Assembly: GCA_035079385.1 (NCBI GenBank) | Contig: JAVHKY010000008.1 | Span: forward strand, 6,060,001 to 6,124,000 | DNA from: Aspidiotus rigidus | Taxonomy: Eukaryota; Arthropoda; Insecta; Hemiptera; Diaspididae | Length of the DNA stretch: 64,000 bases | Reading direction: 5' to 3' | Position numbers and translations under genes: made by a program | In this document: positions 36,663 through 48,200 of the stretch, piece by piece | How positions within the stretch are numbered: the first letter of the stretch is position 1 | Layout of the letters: the number at the start of each line of letters is the position of its first letter | The notes under the pieces: generated by a model | The model's input: only the letters and a program-made list of their open reading frames with translations | What the model was told of the DNA's origin: nothing | Databases searched by the model: none

Positions 36663-37592
36663 TCAGGATTGAACGAGCGAGCCCTCGCGAGGTGACTCAA
36701 ACTCGTAGACCAATTCAACTAAACCTTCGTCGGGAAAATACCTGTTGAGTACGGTAACATCGTCACTGTTCAGATGACACACTATTTCGATATTTTCCAA
36801 CGCAACGCGCTTGAAGTAAGAATTCTCCTTGTCGAGAAGGGTAGCCGAACCTTCCTTGAAACTATGACCACTGGAGATAAGGTGGTCCGCAAAGGCCGAA
36901 TCACCCAAATTACCTTTCTTCCAGGCCTTAAGGTGCTCCTCTACTCGAATTCCAAGCTGGCGACCCGTCTCGCCTATGTATACGCCGTTACAATCCTTGC
37001 ACTCCAATTTGTACACCCCGCTCCTCTCCCCCCGCGGGATGGGGTCCTTTAGCCTAACAAACAAACCCTTCACAGTAGTGAGGTTATAAAAAACAGGCCT
37101 GAAGCCAAAGGGACGGAGGACACGAGTCAGCTTGGATGAAAACTCACCCAAAAACGGGAGCTTGATCCAACGTAATCTCTTATTATTATTACCACTCAGA
37201 TCGCGGGGGAGGGAAGTGGTAGAATCAAGGCCCTTCCTCGTAAGTTTTTTACGGACCATACGGTCAATGCCCAAGTTGACCTCATTCACAGCGGCCAAGT
37301 GCTTAATGGTCGCCAGCCCCTTTTGGAAAACTGGTTGACTTAGCGGAATGTTAGTCAGTCGATGAATATAACTATTGAAGGCAGCGATCTTATGAGAAAA
37401 TGGACAGAAGGACGATCCGTGGACAACTGTATCGGTCGAAGTATCCTTCCTGAATATCGCAAATTCATGGTCCCCATCTCTATCAGAGATAATGAGATCC
37501 AGAAAGTTTATAGAAGAACCTCCAATTTCTGTGGTAAATTTTATGGAGGGATACATTTTATTCAGATACTGAAGAAGCTCACCAAGGAGCTC
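36663..37592 (-). pseudogene. Penelope-like RT/GIY-YIG protein, 5'-truncated copy
   Basis: The reading frame is open for 297 codons from 37556 and is the C-terminal half of a Penelope-like protein. It begins just after the place where the polymerase catalytic motif would be, so the reverse transcriptase active site is missing. It retains the RT thumb-like region, the linker and the complete GIY-YIG nuclease domain (GVYKLECKDC, VYIGETGRQ, then GHSF). Compared with the plus copy it differs at only about seven residues over the shared 297. The truncation coincides with the inversion junction, so this arose at insertion rather than by later decay. It should be non-functional for retrotransposition by itself. 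Confidence 0.85.
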
Positions 37593-39493
37593 TTCCCCTT
37601 CCTAAAGATGAAACTCTTGCGAATGTCGTTGCCGACCTGACCATAAAAATTGGTGCCGGCGTGAATATTCAATCAGCTTGCGCTGAACTAGTCCGCGACA
37701 CCCCCCTCCCTCGTATAAACAATTACGCATGTGAGGTGATAGATAATCTGAGGAGGAAGGTCAGGGACCAGGGGTTAATCCTTACTAAAGCCGACAAGGG
37801 TAACGCGATCGTAGTCCTGGAGAAATCCTTCTACGTTTCCAAGGTTTAAGAAGTTCTCACTCAATGTGGAGCTATTGAAAATAGCTCTTGTAACTTTCCT
37901 AACTACGTCAAAGAGGTTAGGAAGGTTGTGGACGGGAGTGAGTTTATCATAAAAAGTTCTTCGCTCAAAAAAGGCCTGCTTGTACCTAATCCTGTTCCTC
38001 CCCTCCTCTGTGGGTTGCCAAAAGTTCACAAGATGAATACTCCTATGCGGCCTGTCGTCTCCTACGTCTCCTCCCCTGCCTATTTTCTGGCCAAGTTCTT
38101 GGATCGTTGGTTCAAGTCTCGAATCGAGCACGAGTCCCCCTACTCCGTTAAAAATTCGGTTTCTCTGGCCGAGAGGCTCAAAAATGTTACCTTGCCTCCG
38201 GGTACTAGCCTCTGCTCATTTGATGTAGCCGGCCTCTTTCCCAACATACCAAAGGCCCATACTATGCAGTATATGGGTGACCTACTTGTAAAGTTCAACA
38301 TTCCTCATAACGAGATACAGGAATTTTTTGGCCTCCTTAATACGTGCTGGTCCCCTAACTTCTGTAAGTTCAATGGGAAATTTTACGAGTTTCCTGAGGA
38401 GGTAAGAATCCCCATCGGCTCTCCTTTGGGCTCTCTCGTTTCGGAGATATTTATGTCCAGATTTGAGGTTGACTTGTTTTCCTCTGGCCAAGTGCTACTG
38501 AGTCACATCCACTACTGGCACCGATATGTGGACGATATATTATGTGCGTGGACCGGTCCTCAAGAGCTCCTTGGTGAGCTTCTTCAGTATCTGAATAAAA
38601 TGTATCCCTCCATAAAATTCACTACAGAAATTGGAGGTTCTTCTATAAACTTTCTGGATCTCACTATCTCTGATAGAGATGGGGACCATGAATTTGCGAT
38701 ATTCAGGAAGGATACTTCGACCGATACAGTTGTCCACGGATCGTCCTTCTGTCCATTTTCTCATAAGATCGCTGCCTTCAATAGTTATATTCATCGACTG
38801 ACTAACATTCCGCTAAGTCAACCAGTTTTCCAAAAGGAGCTGGCGACCATTAAGCACTTGGCCGCTGTGAATGAGGTCAACTTGGGCATTGACCGTATGG
38901 TCCGTAAAAAACTTACGAGGAAGGGCCTTGATTCTACCACTTCCCTCCCCCGCGATCTGAGTGGTAATAATAATAAGAGATTACGTTGGATCAAGCTCCC
39001 GTTTTTGGGTGAGTTTTCATCCAAGCTGACTCGTGTCCTCCGTCCCTTTGGCTTCAGGCCTGTTTTTTATAACCTCACTACTGTGAAGGGTTTGTTTGTT
39101 AGGCTAAAGGACCCCATCCCGCGGGGGGAGGGGAGCGGGGTGTACAAATTGGAGTGCAAGGATTGTGACGGCGTATATATAGGCGAGACGGGTCGCCAGC
39201 TTGGAATTCGAGTAGAGGAGCACCTTAAGGCCTGGAAGAAAGGTAATTTGGGTGATTCGGCCTTTGCGGACCACCTTATCTCCAGTGGTCATAGTTTCAA
39301 GGAAGGTTCGGCTACCCTTCTCGACAAGGAGAATTCTTACTTCAAGCGCGTTGCGTTGGAAAATATCGAAATAGTGCGTCATCTGAACAGTGACGATATT
39401 ACCGTACTCAACAGGTATTTTCCCGACGAAGGTTTAGTCGAATTGGTCTACGAGTTTGAGTCACCTCGCGAGGGCTCGCTCGTTCAATCCTGA
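37592..39493 (+). pseudogene. Penelope-like reverse transcriptase / GIY-YIG endonuclease
   Basis: This is the polyprotein of a Penelope-like retroelement, which copies RNA into a site nicked by its own GIY-YIG nuclease. In-frame sequence before 37847 contains the early RT motif TKADKGNAIVVLE. A TAA at 37847-37849 interrupts it, and the same frame then runs open from 37928 for 521 codons. In that part: PVVSYVSSP (42-50), SFDVAGLFPNIP (97-108), IPIGSPLGSLVSEIF (161-175), catalytic YVDD (200-203), NFLDL (241-245), then the nuclease with GVY (404-406), C410/C413, YIGET (417-421), R428, H455 and E478. The C-x2-C and later histidines fit the CCHH feature of Penelope nucleases. The N-terminus is missing at the inversion junction. 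Because of the stop and the truncation it is called a pseudogene. The stop would need to be confirmed in reads. Confidence 0.9.
37847..37849 (+). other. In-frame TAA interrupting the Penelope-like ORF
   Basis: The frame of the 521-codon ORF continues upstream across this stop into recognisable RT motif sequence ending ...SFYVSKV. A single base change would explain it. No frameshift is needed. Confidence 0.8.
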
Positions 39494-39647
39494 TCTCGTT
39501 GGTATTCTGTTTTATGAGTCGTACCTGGGTCAGTGGCGTTCTAACTTTGCCCGATGATGGTTTGTAAAGATCTCGCATCTTCTCCTTTATATCTGCGGTC
39601 TTCGTAATTGGTTTTTCGTTTACTCTACTCTTTGAGTATTCTGTCAT

Positions 39648-39658
39648 TATCACCCTAC
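39648..39658 (+). repeat. 11-bp target site duplication, right
   Basis: TATCACCCTAC, an exact match to 36454-36464 with different outer bases on each side. Confidence 0.8.
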
Positions 39659-39659
39659 A

Positions 39660-41590
39660 CTTGTACAAAACTATGCCGTACAAAGTTGGATAGACGTACA
39701 TCCACATCAAAAGACTTTACGGGTCAAGCAGGAGGCCAGGCGCTCTTCGCTTGGAAGATGGATAGCGAGAAGTGCTCAAATTGAGCCAGGGAAATGAACG
39801 ACCCAAGTGTTATACGCGACCTTGATGAGTGGATGAGTTAAGATCATGGTCAGCCTAAGTTTTATTTGACGCACCCCAGCTTGTTTAAACCTCCTTGTAC
39901 TTGTATTTGCAGCCACAGTCATGAACAAGAAGGTGGTTATGGAATGGAATAGGCAAATGCAGAGCCACGCTATGCTCTACTCTACATCTGTGTATTATCC
40001 ACACTCCATAGGAAGAATGAAAATAGAACAAGGAACTCCAACAGGAGATTAGCTTTAAGTTATGTCAGGTGAATGTGTGGAATTTTACATGCCTGGCGGG
40101 TCTGCAACTTATCTGTTGCTAAGATAAAGGAGTTCAGCCAAGGAGATTCTCCCAGCACTGACGTTACACCCGAAAGAGTCGACACCGGTGTTGAAAGAAA
40201 TAAAATTAATGCATACACAACTCGCAACCCGCGCCACCGTAGAGGACGGGCGGCAGCAAATATGCGACACAGGCGATATCAAGCTATCTTCTAAAATTAT
40301 CGCACAAATCTAAAGCATTGTTTTTGTACTTCTCTCGCCGGCCTATTGAAAGTTCCTCTCTACGTCATGTTTTTATGGAAGCCGTAAAACTTCTTTATCA
40401 GTCCAATGATTTCGAACTTGAGATAAACAGCGCTCGGTAGCAGTAATTCTGCAGCGCAGCCTTTCTACGTCTGGGATATCCTCTTCCCACCTAGTATGAG
40501 ATCAAGTCCGAGCATACGATGGTGTCTTCTGCCAGTTCTGTTTTGAATTTTTTACGTTTGTTTCTGTGATAAATTAATCCATCTGTCCATTGGCCTCCAC
40601 TTACACAACCAGAATATCATCTACATAATATTTGCTTCGATTCCTAATTTCTCATCTTTACCTCGAGTTATCTGAAGTGAGCAAATTTTTGTAGTCGCGT
40701 ATTATTCTTGGTGACTACTGTGGTAACTGATGAGAAAATGTTTTCATACAGTGTACATGTTCCTATTTCTGATTATATAATATGTAAATAGTAGACGTTT
40801 TTATATACATTCCAATGCTAAGATACCGTCGGAGGACGAGAGAATAAAAGGAAAAACGGAGCGAACGGAAGCGATAATAAAAAAAACTCTACCCAAGATT
40901 TCTCCAGCACATACAACACCTTGAATACGTTTAAATCAAAAAGCTATCAATTACACCCGATGAATAGGTCATAAATTCGTATATTTCCGCCTTCGCCTCT
41001 GACCCTTGCCGTACGATATAAAATAATAAAAACGTTCGCGCGCGGCCAACAATCGTTGGAATCGATACAAGGCAAACTTGTACGCCTTTTTTTGTTCGTG
41101 AGGTAGGAGGCCTTAATTTTTCGAGGGTAGGTAGGATTATTGAATGGACATCGCCGTTGACTTCGCCCGATGTGTTTATCAGTACTTAACGATATTATAT
41201 AAGGTTTGCGGTATTTTCTGTTAACAATTTACGTCCCGAGAGGAGAGCGAGAGAGGAAAACAGAACAATTTTATTGCGAAGTAAAATACGCACAACCCTC
41301 TTCAACAATAGACTTTTGTCGTATTACAGATGTTGAGTAACGTAAAAGCACCGTAGGTATTGACGTATTAATTGCTAGTGTCGTCGATAATCGTCATCGA
41401 GAGCTACGCTTTACAAAAATACTTCCCCTTTTAATTAGAAAAAAAAAAAAAAAAAACACGTAAATACAAAATAAAGGATCCCGACGTTATTTTGATTGAA
41501 ATGTAGACGTTTGGGCCCTTAATCATTTCATGCTTACCTCCATTACATCAACGTAATCAATAACTCATATCCCTGGTTTAATACTTGAAT
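39660..41590. other. Unassigned single-copy-looking sequence
   Basis: No repeat or domain recognised. A poly-A tract lies near 41440-41456. Short frames such as 40073-40294 have no family match. Confidence 0.4.
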
Positions 41591-41599
41591 TTTGTACAC

Positions 41600-41800
41600 T
41601 GTGACGTCAGAGGTTCCGCCACCCAAGCTTATATTATGATAGGAGGCGAACTTGGAAAATTTTCGAGCTCGAGCTTTTCCGAAAAGCTCCCCGATAAGAC
41701 AGATTCCCTGTTAATACTGGCTTCTTAGATATTCAAATAAATACTAATTTAAAATCCGTACATGCCCCCATAAAACAGGTTTCCTGCTCTCCTTCACGTA
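41600..41800. repeat. Family A fragment
   Basis: 'gtgacgtcagaggttccgcc', 'caagcttatattatgatagg', 'agacagattccctgttaata' and CATAAAACAGGTTTCCTG appear in order. The same succession opens the 55.1-kb copy. Confidence 0.6.
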
Positions 41801-41809
41801 CGGGTAAGT

Positions 41810-43070
41810 AATGAAAGTGAGCTGCGAGTTTCTCATTTCATGGGATTTTCCAAAGGTAAATAGGTAGATACCTACTTGACGTCATCAAGATTGCCAACAT
41901 CGAGTAATTCGAACGTATGATCAGGATTGCATTTTTTTTCTCATAGTACATAGCATGGCTTTGATTTGGAGAGTACGCGAAATGCGCATGCAGAAAAGCG
42001 ACTCGTTCAAGTTTTAATTATTCGCAAACATCAGCGACTGTCGCCACATCATTCGAATAGGGAATATCGACCTCGATTCCATTCGCGAAGTTCTACAAAT
42101 ACGTAAGTTTAGAGAAGTCAAAGTTCTACAAGCTGTCACGATCCATGCTTTTGGCGGCCAGACTTTTAAAAATAAACACCAAAAGCTTCTCGAGCGTTCG
42201 AATGCTGAAAATGCGAGTATGAAGCGCAGATTACGCAGGCTGTATGCGAAACGTAAAATGGACGGTGAAATTAACGATTAATTAGCGAATACCTACGTAA
42301 ACGTACGAGAGATATAATGTTGTACATTATTCGGCTCGAGTATTCAACAAAAAAAAAAAAGGAGAAAATATACGCATTATTATTAATATTAATGAAAGAG
42401 GAGGCAGGAAGAAAAGGAAAAAAAAAAACTCCTTCACTCTACGCACGTACAAAAAGTTTAACTCTATTTTTGAGGTAATTTTTACTTTCGAAGATGGTGC
42501 ATAAATATTCATGAATGTAAAACGAAAACAACTTTTCACCATTTATTTAATGTCCTCGTAACGCCTGGAAGAGGTGAAAATAGGAATGATTAAAATTTAC
42601 TCGTATATTTTCAAAACGGATGTAAAAAGAAAATTGAAGGGGCGAAAAAAAGGATAAAAATTTCAATCTGTGCTAAACGGAAAACGCTTTGAACGAATGT
42701 TAAGCAGAATATTACAGTACGAGCCTATAAAATATTGGTATAATTTCAATTTTTGGGTCTTATGAATGCCAAAAATTTTACTGTGCTTCGTCTTACGACC
42801 GCAGCTCACCTTGTACTTCACTTAATCACTTAGTGTGGGTCCGGTAGTGTGCGACCTTACCGACCCTGGAAGTGATCAGCCTCTGGCAGTCGTTGCAGTT
42901 GAAGGTGACGGGATCTGGGACGTTCCTTCTTCGACCCCTGGTACTCATGGATCGTCTTCCGTCAGGCGGCTCTGTCCCTCACCAACTGCTCACACGAAAA
43001 TGTGGAGCTGGTCCTGGCCCCCGTTATTTCTTTTCCCGACTGCTAGTTCAGCGTATAGGACCGTATTAGG
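41810..43070. other. Unassigned sequence
   Basis: AT-rich noncoding sequence. From about 42830 it becomes more GC-rich and leads into the RTE fragment, so its last 200 bp may be the untranslated tail of that element. Confidence 0.4.
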
Positions 43071-43074
43071 GAGC

Positions 43075-43990
43075 CACTTATCCATGCGTTGAGTGTGGTC
43101 TAGCCAACGAAGTTGCGGTCCTTAAGCGTCTCGATGGGCAGAGCCCCTGCTCTGTCATGTATTTCCTTGTTCGTGATGAAGTCGGACTATCGGATGCCAA
43201 AAATTCTCCGCAACTGCCTTTGCTGAAACTTTTCTTGCTCCCTGATTTGCGTGCGATACAGGATCCATGACTCGGAGCCGTACAGAAGGGAGGGTAGGAG
43301 TACAGCCCGGAAGACTGCAATCTTGTCGGGATGCTAATCTTACGTCTAAGACGGTAAAAGGCGCGAGTATCGGTTGCGATCCGGGTGCGACTTTCCTCAT
43401 CCATAAAGGCCTTCTGGGCCACAGTGCTTCCGAGGTATGCACACTTGTCGACAATCCGAAGAGCTGTATTATCTATGTGTATTTCCGTGGAGTTTTTGTT
43501 GCTTGCCAGACGCAGCAGTTCGGTTCTTGACAGGATATAAATAGCGAGGCCGAAAAACTTATACACTTCGTTAAGTACATTGGCTGTCTCTTGAGCTTCC
43601 TTCGCACTAAGGGCCACGAGGACACAATCATCTACATACTGCAGCTCGGTGACGTATGTGTAGCGGCATTCTGTGTTGGCCTTCAGTCTACCCTCTTTTC
43701 GGTATTTCAACGACACACTTCTGTCTTTGAGTTTGCCATCGACCACTTCCAGAACAGTGTTCATAAATGCGATGAGAAGAGGGAGAGCGAGTACGCAGCT
43801 CTGTCTGACTCCACAGCTTACGCTGGCTGAGTCGCTCGCTCACCATCGAGTAGCACTTGAGCGCGGTTGTCTTTGTGCAGCTCTTCAATCAGCCGTACCA
43901 GTTTGCTGGGACATCCAAATTTTCCTAGCACATTCTACTCGCACAACATATTCCTATCGACTGAATCGATGGAACAGCTTGAATAAGGTG
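43075..43990 (-). pseudogene. RTE-type LINE reverse transcriptase fragment, decayed
   Basis: Read on the minus strand from about 43985, one frame gives KFGCPSKLVRLIEELHKDNR and a stop near 43830. A second, starting at 43764, gives LQYVDDCVLVALSAKEAQE, with the YVDD catalytic box, and then AYLGSTVAQKAFMDEESRTR. A third, near 43330-43195, gives LLPSLLYGSESWILYRTQIR and KFQQRQLRRIFGI. This succession (palm with (Y/F)xDD, YLGS, then LLYGSE..W and RRIFGI) is that of the RT and C-terminal region of RTE/Jockey-like LINEs, best fitting RTE. At least two frame changes and stops make it a pseudogene. The 5' end is truncated, as is usual for LINEs. Confidence 0.85.
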
Positions 43991-43999
43991 TAAAAAAAA

Positions 44000-44306
44000 T
44001 TAACTGAAGAGCGGATCAAATGGCAGATTTAGAGGTGGGGGTGTGGCTTGTTAATGGAGAATTGGGACTTCAAAAATTTTTAGTGAAAAGCGTGGAGAGA
44101 AAGTGATCAATTAGGAGACTTGAAACAGATTCGATCTAGAAGTCTTACATAGCGGGGTCCGTCCTGCTACTCCTGTAATTCTGTTCTTTCGAACTATGGA
44201 AAGATATCCGATTATTCTATTGAAAACTATTTATTCTGTCCGTGTCGGAGAATCATGATTTTGACACTATTGTACCTAACTGTTTTTTATTCTTTGTTTG
44301 TTTTAG
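44000..44306. other. Sequence between LINE fragment and copia element
   Basis: No feature recognised. Confidence 0.4.
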
Positions 44307-44311
44307 GTATC
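44307..44311 (+). repeat. 5-bp target site duplication of copia element
   Basis: GTATC directly before the left LTR, repeated at 51330-51334. Confidence 0.85.
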
Positions 44312-44502
44312 TGATATTATACTATATACAGTGACTGTTAGATCGACCGAACGTGCTCATAGCCTGGACTCAACTAACTGTACAGTCGGTCGGCCCACAG
44401 TCTTTCTTAACTATACTTTCCATTCTGTTGATCGTACATCTTTAGTTAGTAATGTCTAGGAAGTTGGGTGGTGAGTGTGCTGAGTAGGTACACTGTCTAA
44501 CA
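44312..44502 (-). repeat. 3' LTR of copia element, 191 bp
   Basis: In element orientation it starts TGTTAGACAG and ends TATAATATCA (TG...CA). It matches the other LTR base for base as far as I can read. Confidence 0.95.
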
Positions 44503-44513
44503 CCCCCTCCCAC
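44503..44513 (-). promoter_or_regulatory. Polypurine tract
   Basis: In element orientation the sequence next to the 3' LTR is GTGGGAGGGGG, a purine run of the kind that primes plus-strand DNA synthesis. Confidence 0.75.
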
Positions 44514-45274
44514 ACGAACAACCCATCTTGAACTCACCGGAGACGCTGAATACGGATATTCTACGACATCAACGGATAGACATTCACAGGAAAAACAATG
44601 TTACTCGCTACCGTGGTAGTTTTGGCACATCCTGTTAAGTACAGCAACAATAAGTCAATAGGAAAATGAAATAAGTGTAATTGTGAACGGATTCACGTTC
44701 CACCGTCACTTCCTTTTCGTAGGAACCAACTACCTAATGGGAAAAAGGTTTTCAGTCCGTGGACTTACTCAACCGCCCCGTATAACAACACAGTAGATAT
44801 TACACCAATATTTTTTTTTTTTTTTTTTTTTTTATGTAGTGATTCACATAAGTGAATGGTTTATCAAGTTTTAATTCTCAAACAAGAAATTGAATTCTGT
44901 TGGAAAACAAGATTCTACATATTAAATCAATTGAGCCGAAAAAATTTTTTTTTTTTTTTTTTTTCGGTCAGGAATCACTCACGAGAGGAACAAAGAAACA
45001 ATGATTAGAAAGAAAGAGCGCTCAGGAAAAATTATAATTATATATAAAGTAATAATAATAATCGTAAGAATAAGACAAACCATAAGTGATATTCTTAAGT
45101 ACTACGGAGAGATCCTTGCCAATAAGAATAATAATAACAATAAGTAAAATAATCATCAATACAAACTATACGATTTTTACTCCTATAAACAGTGGATCCT
45201 TGGCAGGAGTGCACAGTCATCGGAACAATGGATATACGGACGATAAAGAAATTAGGAATACCTGAAACAAACGA
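44514..45274. other. 3' untranslated part of copia element
   Basis: About 760 bp between pol and the 3' LTR, without a frame. It holds two long T-tracts on the plus strand (about 44810-44833 and 44946-44964) and AT-rich sequence. Confidence 0.6.
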
Positions 45275-48200
45275 TTAATTTTCCTTTACAGTCGGTATTG
45301 TACTCATAATTCTGTCACGCAATTTGGAGAATGGTTCTTTCACTAACGGCTTAGTCAATATATCGGCTAGTTGATCTGAACCTGCTATCTTTATGGGAAT
45401 AAGCAGTTGATTATCGAAATACTCTCTCGCTTTCAAATAGATTAATTCAATGTGCTTAAGACGTCCCTTGGAGGTGGTATTAAGACACTTGCCGATAGCG
45501 GCATTATTATCCTCAAAGATCTTGATAGGGTACGCTACCTTACCAAGTATCTCTTCGGTCAATCTAGCTAGGAAAAGGACATCGCGCGCAGCCTCACAGA
45601 TGGCAATATATTCCGCTTCACCACTACTTTCCGCAAGGCAGTTTTGTCTGCGAGAGCAGTAGGCCACTACACAACCATTAAAGAGGATTATGTAACCAGT
45701 TGTTGATCTTCTAGTTTCACGGTCACCGCCATGATCAGCGTCCACATAACACTCAAAACCTTCTCCTAGGTTCCCATACACAAGACCAAGGTCTCTATTG
45801 GTACACAAATACTTGAATATACGTTTGACATTTGTTACATCTATATCTTTAGGAGCAGCTTGTGCGCGTGCAGCAAAGTTTACACTGAAAGCAGTATCGG
45901 GTCGCGTTACGTTTGAAATATACAATGTACTGCCTATCGCCTTTTTATAAGGGAAGGCTCTATCAACATCGGGAGTCTGGCCCTTGTGGTCACCAATGGG
46001 CACCATTGGTGTTGTTACCTTATTACACGTCTTCATTCTGAATTCTTTGAGTAGGTCATTTACTAGCTGCATTTGGTGAATATAGAGGAAATCTCCTTCA
46101 CATACGAAATCAATACCTAAAAATCTTTTCGGGAAGCCTAGATTTTTGATCACAAACTTTTCTTTTATACTCTCTAGCGTTTTATCTAGCAAGCTTTGTT
46201 TGTTTGATGTAATGAGGCAATCATCGACATAGACCAGGAGTAATACAATGTCTTCATTTTCACAACGATAATAGATGCATGGTTCTCTAAACGACGATGT
46301 TAATTTTATCTGTTGCAGGTATGTAGACAGTTTTTGATACCAGCAGCGAGGTGCAATAGCTAGACCATAAATGGCCTTGTTTAGACGACATACAAATTTA
46401 TTTTTATCATAATCGAGACCCTCTGGTATTGACACAAATTTTTCTCTATCAATATCTCCATTGAGAAAAGCCGATTTGAAGTCTATTTGGATTAGGGGCC
46501 ATTTATCCTTCATCGCGACAGCTAAGAACCAACGGATAGTCGAAAAGGCTGGTGTGGGGCAGCTTACCTCACTCTTATTGTAATCTTCTTTATCCAGATC
46601 TCCACGCGCCACAATTCTCGCTTTATATGTACCATCTGTCTTTATTGTGAAAATCCATTTTAGTGGTATAACTTTCTGACCTGGCTGTCTTTCTACTATT
46701 TCCCAAACGTTATAATCAACCATTGCTTTTAATTCATTCTCAATTGGTTTTTCCCACAATTCTTTATTATCACCCGTTGTTGCTTGTTTATAACTAATCG
46801 AATTTTCGGTAAATATATAGTCGTATTTATTATACACACCATAATTATCAAAATAGTTTTTGCTTGTAGTATCTGTAATACTAGCATTTATATTTAAAGG
46901 ATTGTCAAATCCTTTTTCAGTTTCACTGCTTTGAATATTCATGCTATTAATATTTACGTTACTATTATTTTGAAGCTTTTTCGTATGACTACGAGTTTGA
47001 ATTTTTGGTTGGATAACTTTTGGTCTTTCAGCTATTTTTATTACAGACGGTGTTTCTAGTGCATTATTTTCTGGATTTAATTGCTCACTATCATTATTTG
47101 CTGCTGTAATTTCGCTTGCATCTCTATTTAACAAATTAAAGAGCTCATACTTTTCATCCGGAAAATCGTTCCTATATTGTTTGAATTCCTGGACTAGTAC
47201 ATTGCATCCTTTCAACACTTTGTTTGTTGAGCGCTCATACAATTCATAACCGGTATTGGTGAAACCACACAGATAAGTGATCTTTGCACGGGGCTGTACT
47301 TTGTCTCCTTTGTTTACATCATCATCAAAGAACAAACAACGTGAACCAAAAATGCGAACATTCGAAACGTCAGGGACTTTCTCGAAAAATTTTTCAAATG
47401 GAGTGAGCTGATTGATAGGTGCATGCGGTAAACGATTATGTAGATATGTTGCAGTTTGAACTGCAAGTCCCCAAAGTGCAGTGGGAAAACCGGCCTCAAG
47501 CATTAAAGCCCTGCCCCACTCTTGAATTTCTCTGTTACATCTCTCTGCCTTACCATTGTGTTCATGGACATGCGCTTCGCTGAAGTCGAACTCTGCCCCA
47601 TATTTCTTTAGGACAGATTCCACTTTGTCATTCTTAAATTCGGTACCTTGGTCTGTGCGGAAAAGGCGAAATTGACCAGTGGTGGGGAAGTGCGATTGGA
47701 TGAACCTATAGCCCTCAGTGATACACTCATGGACATCAGCTTTTGATTTCAGCAGAAAGGTTTGTAGGTAATGCGAATAATCATCTAGGAATACAAGGAT
47801 GTACACATTTTTGTCGACAAAAGTTGGTGGCGTAATTTTTCCCATCAAGTCCGCATGAATAATTTCCCCTGGTCTAGTAGCGCGCTCTCTCTCTTTCTTA
47901 AAACTCTTACGTGTCATTTTGGCTAATCCGCAACACAGACAGGTTTCTGTCTTACTGTTACAGATGTAGTCATTTGTACCCACAGTTACATATTTCAAAC
48001 GATTGATATAGGATGCATTCACATGAGCAAACCGGCGGTGCCATTTGGCGCCCTCTAGTTCTAACTTCGATTTTTGTAACGGCGTATACTTCTTACGTTT
48101 CGGTAGTTTACTTGTCAAATGATTAATTCTTACCTTTGATGTTTGGGAAGGATCCTCTTTGAACAAATGAGATTCGCTCTTTATGACTTTCATTGGTACG

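Larger units (their letters stand above)
36465..39647. mobile_element. Penelope-like composite: two inverted copies
   Basis: A 5'-truncated copy on the minus strand (36465 to about 37592) joins a longer plus-strand copy (about 37592 to 39647) near a shared GAGCTCCTTGGTGAGC. The pair is bracketed by 11-bp direct repeats, so it behaves as one insertion. Penelope-like elements are known for 5' truncation, inverted partial copies and variable-length target duplications. The two copies are very similar but differ by substitutions and a 6-bp indel in the 3' untranslated part. The minus copy also keeps about 40 bp at its 3' end that the plus copy lacks. Confidence 0.85.

Noticed and set aside
36774..37338. 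Plus-strand ORFs opposite the minus Penelope copy
   Set aside because: Antisense shadows. The same peptides appear on the minus strand opposite the plus copy (38540-39382).
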